From positions 472,512 to 536,511 of the forward strand of contig QAOA01000967.1 of the NCBI GenBank assembly GCA_003255065.1: 64,000 bases of DNA, given 5' to 3'. The translations under genes were made by a program, and so were the position numbers. This DNA is from Cercis canadensis. Taxonomy: Eukaryota; Streptophyta; Magnoliopsida; Fabales; Fabaceae. The notes under the pieces were generated by a model that worked only from the letters and a program-made list of their open reading frames with translations, made no database searches and was not told the origin of the DNA. This document shows, in pieces, positions 58,939 to 64,000 of the stretch. The first letter of the stretch is position 1, and each line of letters opens with the position of its first letter.

Positions 58939-61873
58939 ATGGGTAGTGCTCCGGCACAGATTCCGACGAGCTTTGGTCATGAGTTGAGGGCTTGTCTTCG
59001 TTGCCGCCTCGTCAAAACCTACGATCAGGTTAAATGAAACTCAAGTCTTCTCCTTTGCACTCCTTTTTATCTTCTCTTTTTTCTTTCTTATTTGGGTTTT
59101 TAAGGTTTTTAGTTCATGTCCAAATAAAGGGCTTACTCTGGCTTTGATTGAATACACAGTTTAGGGAGTCAGGCTGCGAGAATTGTCCATTCTTTAAGAT
59201 GGAAGAAGATCATGAGCTTGTTGTTGATTGCACTACACCAAATTTTAATGGGTATGAATGTTGGACTAGATACAAATTTTGAGAAATTGCATTGCAATTC
59301 GGCTTTTTTTAGCAAAAGGCTCTTCTCTTTTACTTTTTTCCATGCTTATTTCTTTTCTCTATCACAGGATAATTTCAGTTATGGATCCAACTAGGAGTTG
59401 GTCTGCCCGTTGGTTGCGAATTGGTATGTTAATCTGTCCTATTACACTCATTAATCTTTCCTTGGCTTGGCTTTCAGATTTCTGCATATACAGCACTTTC
59501 TTTTTCCCATTGGCACATACAACATATTATGACAATATTTTTTGAACTCCAAGAACATTTAGTGATTTAGCATTAAGTTTTTTCCTTGTAGACTACGCAG
59601 GAGAAATGAACTTAGAATTTCAGAACTGTGGCATGTTTGCTTTGAAAGAAACTGCATTTTGGCATCAACTAACAGGCTTATTGAGGGCTTTATTAGTTTT
59701 TCTAGTTTTTTTCTATAAAAGAATAAAAGAGAAGGTTATTGAGGGATGTAATAATTAATTTACTGTTATCCCCAAATATGAGCAATTTGTGCAGAGTCAA
59801 ATTTCTACATTCTATCGAATTATCTATTAGTTTTTCTTTTTTTTATACTTCAATCTATTTGCGCAGTTGTATTTTAACACTTCAAATGTATTTTTGATGT
59901 CAAATACATTGATAAATGATAGATATCGTAAAAGACAATGCAAAAGGACCTGGACCTTTAAACTCTCTTTGACTATCTCTTCTAACAATTTGGATCTCCA
60001 ATCTCCCATAGAGGGTCTTTATTACTTGTAGCCTTTATTATTTATAGCAACCGAACAAGAATTGAAAATATAATAGAAGAATTTATCTTTGAAGCAGGTT
60101 TCTACTTGGTTAGTGAATTGATATGAAAGAAGATAATAAAAATATGAATGTTGTCTCGTATTTTAATTTGTAACACTACCATTGCCTGTTGTTCAAATAT
60201 TAATTTCTGGGTCAAAAAGCATTTTGGGTCTTGCTAATAACCCGTAGAAAGAAAGTAATACAGTTTCTTGGCAATTTTGGACAACATCACCTCATTTGAC
60301 AAGGGGGGAAAGAAAAATAAAGTCTTGCTATTTGATTGAAAGGAGTGGTTCCTTAGCTTTCTTTGGGTTATATTTTTTCATAGGTTGAGTTTCCACCCAC
60401 ATTGAGTTCCCATCTTGAACATAACACTTGGAAAATGAGTTTTTTCTTTCTTCTTTTTAAATATATTGCAGGTAGATTTGTTCCTGGTGTTTACACTCTT
60501 GCTGTCTCAGAGGCTCTTCCCGAGGATATGCAGGTTTGTATTTCTCCATAAGTGCCATATAGATTTCAGAATACTACTATTATTGTTGACGAGGTGGGGA
60601 TGCTGCTACCTCCCCTCTAAAGAGAGGGGGGGTAGCATAGCGCTCACCAATTTATATAGATCAGTGGTTAAAAGCCCTTCTTGAAAGGAATTTTGGGGCT
60701 TCTTTTAAGCAAGCTGCAAATGAAATACTTAGAAACTTGAGAAACTGTATGATTCTGCTAATTATTGGACCATAGAAGCAAAAAGTGCATACAAATGGGA
60801 TATCTTTTTCGTCTATCTCTCCCTCTTAGATTTCAATGATAAAGATCTACTGGAAAGAAATTATAAGGTGGTAGAATGTAGATAAACGTATTACAAGTAC
60901 TATCCCTTTTATAATGTTATTAGATGCATCTTGTACTGTTTTATTAATCATGACATGTTTTGAAGGAGGGCCATGAGTATAAGGCTTTACTGGTGCTAAA
61001 AAGTTGAAAATCGGGGCCTAAATAGATTGGTCCTGCCACCCTGAATATTCCAATTTCAAAATATTGAGTACATCTGAAGAATCAGTGGTGTTAACAATAA
61101 AGGTTCTTCAGATGTAGTTAGTATCTTGCCTTAAATTAATTTAGGTGACTCACCACCAACACAGAAGTGAAGCTTGGGAATTCTCATGTTGGTTATGTAG
61201 CACACAGAAGTTAAGCACTAGTGTCCGTTCAGCAACTAGGGTTGATTGGGACTTAAATCAATCTTCATGAAAGGGGGGGTGCAAGAATGTTGCAAACTTG
61301 CAGTAGGATGCTAATTCTTTATTTCTTTTTTCCTTTTGATGAATCAGAATTTAAACAAATAATTTTTGCTATGCTCGGGAGGGTTAGAATAGTGCAATTT
61401 TGGTGTCTACAATGAGGCTATTTGTTCCATTGAAGTTACTAGTTCTATTAGAAAGTTTTAAAACTGTTAGTGTTGCCCCATCTTGTATGATACCAAGTGT
61501 CAATTGTCAAAAGAGAACACAAGTGACCTTATTCAGTTTTGGTTGTANTACACAAATAATTTTTGCTATGCTTGGGAGGGTTAGAATAGTGCAATTTTGG
61601 TGTCTACAATGAGGCTATTTGTTCCATTGAAGTTACTAGTTCTATTAGAAAGTTTTAAAACTGTTAGTGTTGCCCCATCTTGTATGATACCAAGTGTCAA
61701 TTGTCAAAAGAGAACACAAGTGACCTTATTGAGTTTTGGTTGTAAGTCTCTCTTTTAGTCTTTATTGTGTTTTTGTTATATGGTGAAGTTTGTTTATTTG
61801 ATTATTTTGTCTTGTCCTTTTGTAGACTATATGTGAAAATCAGCGTGTGCAGTATAACCCTCCCAAACGCTAG
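58939..61873 (+). CDS. SPT4: Transcription elongation factor SPT4 homolog, five exons
   Basis: Exons 58939-59028, 59160-59251, 59368-59423, 60472-60533 and 61826-61873 join in phase to give 115 residues. The zinc finger cysteines are at 19, 22, 36 and 39 (ACLRC ... GCENC). Then follow FFKMEEDHELVVDCTTPNFN, SVMDPTRSWSARWLRIGRF and VPGVYTLAVSEALPEDMQ, and the C-terminus ends VQYNPPKR. SPT4 pairs with SPT5 to form DSIF, which controls promoter-proximal pausing and processivity of RNA polymerase II in the nucleus; the length fits the family. Exon 5 is 1.3 kb downstream, beyond a duplicated 193-bp block with an N, and a second, degraded version of it follows at 62080. The last-exon start TICENQ differs from the usual (A/S)LCE, while the conserved PPKR end is present. 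Confidence 0.92.
61355..61744. repeat. Tandem duplication of 193 bp with an N at 61548
   Basis: 61355-61547 and 61552-61744 are nearly identical; visible differences include CTCGGG/CTTGGG and TTCAG/TTGAG. The N sits at the junction. It lies in SPT4 intron 4 and could be a real duplication or two alleles placed in series. Confidence 0.88.
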
Positions 61874-61957
61874 TGAAACACTTGCAACTTTACCTTGGTA
61901 AAATATTTGTTTCTTTGTTCATTTATTTATTTATGTGTTCACTGTATTAATGTTGTA

Positions 61958-61958
<1 letters not shown>

Positions 61959-61997
<39 letters not shown>

Positions 61998-62021
61998 TTT
62001 NTTTTTTTTTTTTTTAATTAA
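61959..62021. repeat. Poly(T) tract with an N at 62001
   Basis: A T-rich run between SPT4 exon 5 and its duplicate. Its true length is unresolved. Confidence 0.85.
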
Positions 62022-62079
62022 GACTAATGTTGTATACTGAAATTTGTATATTTGATCATTTCATTTTGACTTTTTGCAG

Positions 62080-62130
62080 GCTATATGTGAACATAAGCGT
62101 GTGCAATATATCCATCTGGAATGCTTGTGA
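62080..62130 (+). pseudogene. Degenerate duplicate of SPT4 terminal exon
   Basis: After an acceptor (GACTTTTTGCAG at 62079) the codons read AICEHKRVQY, like exon 5, then diverge to IHLECL and a TGA at 62128-62130. Splicing to it from exon 4 would keep the frame and give a 116-residue protein without the conserved PPKR end. The flanks of both exons are alike (TGTATACT and TTTG..CATTT), so the exon was duplicated with its intron. Confidence 0.65.
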
Positions 62131-62825
62131 AACACTTGTAAATTGTAATGTTGCATTTGTGATATTTGAGTGTATGTGGAATTGCTAGAGTCTATTAATG
62201 TAGATTATAATGTTCATTGTTGAGTTAATATCGTTCAAGCCCTCTTCTATGTGTTTCTCTTCTTAATGGACTAGAAGGATTGAAGAAATGAACAAATTAG
62301 CATGTGCTCAGGGAGAGATGATGAGTCTAATATCGCACCTTGTGGGTATACAAGATTCTTACACGGTTGATATTTGCAATGTTCTGAACAATCTAGTAAA
62401 GATTATAGTATAGAAAGGCAGAGTTGAGGATTCTTATTAAGTTATTAGTCAGAGTCACAGCTTGAGGACTCTTACTATTTAAGAATGTTTGCTTCCAAAT
62501 AGTGATAAGATGAATATAATTCTCATCATTATAACACATTCAGTAATTTACCATAATATATATGAAGTCCTTTGAGACTTGTGTCTTTTGAATCAAACTT
62601 GTGTCAATCTAAATCTACCACGGGAACCACTGAACCACATGTCTAGAGATTGTAATGTCTTTCATGTAAGAGCTTAGCTAGCTTCCTTAATGGGCACGTA
62701 ACTTGAAATGGAGCAACCCTCACGCAATGGAGGTGAGATCGAAGACGAGCCATCCCCAGGCCCCTAACAGGAGAGGAAGCCAGTTGTTAACTAGGAACCC
62801 GCTTCCTTGAATGCCCTTAATGAGG
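62131..62825. other. Intergenic region downstream of SPT4, no recognised gene
   Basis: 3' flank of SPT4 and AT-rich sequence. No feature is supported. Confidence 0.45.
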
Positions 62826-63425
62826 CATGGATGGTATTGGTGTCGATTTTGCTAAGTCAGCGTATAAGTGGCTTCAAAATGACATGCTCGATGGCTATGG
62901 AAAAGTCAAGTTCCATAGAAGGTTAGGCTTTTGTTGTGGCTTCTGAGTCATGAAGCTTTGCCAACAAATGCTCTTCGTTTCTCTACAAGACTAGCTCAAA
63001 GCCCTCTTTGTGATAGATGTCGTAGCAATGGGGAGGAATCCATTCTGCATGCAATTCGGGATTGCACCCATGCAAAGAATGTCTGGCGATATATTTCGTG
63101 TGCCAGGATGCTCAGTTCTTTTCCCTTGAGCTTCATGAGTGGGTTGAGCGTTTTGTTTGCTGGGAAAAGCTAGACATGGGGACCATTGCTCTTAATGTTG
63201 ATGGTAGCTCTCTTGGCAACCTGGGTCCAACAGGGTGATGATGATATATGAAGCTTGGTTAATGGGGTTTTCACTCAACATGGGAATAAGCACGAACTTT
63301 CATGCAGAGCTTCAAGCTATCTTCCAGGCGCATCTGTGTTCAAACTCATTCTCTCGCATCATTCAGCATATCTATGACTATGCGGCTTTGATTCAAGACA
63401 CAATGGTGTTGTTATGGATAAACTA
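62826..63425 (+). mobile_element. LINE ORF2 C-terminal relic (zf-RVT and RNase H)
   Basis: On plus, VDFAKSAYKWLQNDMLDG leads, after a frame change, to FLWLLSHEALPTNALRF with CDRCRSNGEESILHAIRDC, the zf-RVT region. The RNase H start (LNVDGSSLGNLGPTG) and WLMGFSLNMGISTNFHAELQ follow in shifted frames. Several frameshifts and stops make it inactive. It is unrelated in sequence detail to the LINE at 17.5-19.6 kb. Confidence 0.7.
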
Positions 63426-63430
63426 GCAAG

Positions 63431-64000
63431 TAGGGGTGTAATCAGTCCGGTTTGGTCTGGTTTTCACCCCAAACCAGAACCGGACCGGACAGGAGAAATT
63501 CGGTTCGATTTTTTGAATTTTTTAGAGTAAAACCGAACCGGTCTAATTCGGTTCGGTCGGTTTTGTCGGTTTTTTCTGCTGATCCAAATATCTCCATAAA
63601 TTGCTAACATGCCCCTATTATTGGCTTCAAGCTGCCAGTAAATAACTGAAATCGAAAGGCAGCAATGAAATGGCTTCTATTTTGACCAAATTATTGCAAT
63701 GAAATCTCAATCTACATCAAATCAGAAAATATCCAAATTACAGCAAATGAACTTCTAAATTTCTTCTAAATTACATATCATCGAAAATCAGAAAAATAAT
63801 CCAAATTACAACAAATAAATCAGCAAATGAACTACCAAATTACATATCCCAAATCAGAAAATATCCAAATTACAACAAATAAATCAGCAAATAAATTTCT
63901 ATATCAGAAAATATCCAATCCCTCTCCGATTGCTAATTTGCTACTGCAAAAACAAGTATTCCTTTATTAGATAAGCTTTGATAAACATTTAAAAAAAAAA
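63431..64000. mobile_element. hAT/Ac-like element end with internal A-rich tandem repeats
   Basis: It starts TAGGGGTGTAATCAGTCCGG and continues with repeated GGTTCGG/CCGAACCGG blocks, as at Ac-type ends. From 63715 on, a unit containing ATCAGAAAATATCCAAATTA and CAACAAATAAATCAGCAAAT repeats about three times. The element runs out of the window, so the other end cannot be checked. Confidence 0.45.

Overview
The window is nuclear DNA from a dicot flowering plant, probably a woody species; I cannot name it. The reasons are AT-rich intergenic DNA, many GT-AG introns, plant-type defensins, an Integrator subunit of the short form I recall for plants, and a plant mix of LINE, SINE, copia, MULE, foldback and hAT-like relics. 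Six single N characters (11288, 27143, 44250, 58076, 61548, 62001) sit in homopolymers or at ends of duplicated sequence, so several local duplications may be assembly joins.

Left part (1-12.3 kb), four house-keeping loci. The 5' end of an HBS1-like ribosome-rescue GTPase gene (minus strand, leaving the window at base 1) lies head-to-head with an intronless Integrator subunit 3 gene (plus, 3286-4674). A decayed copia end follows. Then comes an RNA polymerase II CTD phosphatase-like gene of the CPL4/FCP1 type (minus, CDS 6010-9515, 5' UTR exon near 11.9-12.3 kb), tail-to-tail with INTS3.

Middle part (12.3-44 kb). After a gene-free stretch with a foldback element and a LINE split by a solo LTR (17934-19200, 5-bp TSD), a defensin cluster runs from 22.2 to 42.2 kb. 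It has four two-exon defensin genes. Two of them lie in an inverted-repeat landscape: a roughly 3.2-kb arm around a 167-bp centre, present twice (centres at 26190-26356 and 35709-35875). A 5.35-kb Pack-MULE (29112-34464) with a perfect 9-bp TSD and 1.3-1.4-kb terminal inverted repeats has inserted into the second palindrome. It carries broken genomic fragments of the chloroplast Rieske protein gene petC and of an ABC1K/ADCK-type kinase gene.

Right part (44-64 kb). A tandemly duplicated 3' end precedes a complete 15-exon GH27 alpha-galactosidase gene (minus, 46638-53408). Next is an intergenic region with a 0.7-kb duplication, then an SPT4 transcription elongation factor gene (plus, 58939-61873) whose last exon has a degenerate duplicate 250 bp downstream. 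LINE relics and an Ac/hAT-like end close the window.

Three or four of the loci (INTS3, CPL4, SPT4, and HBS1 at the RNA-surveillance level) act in RNA polymerase II transcription or RNA quality control. This is probably coincidence, since plant genes are not in operons.
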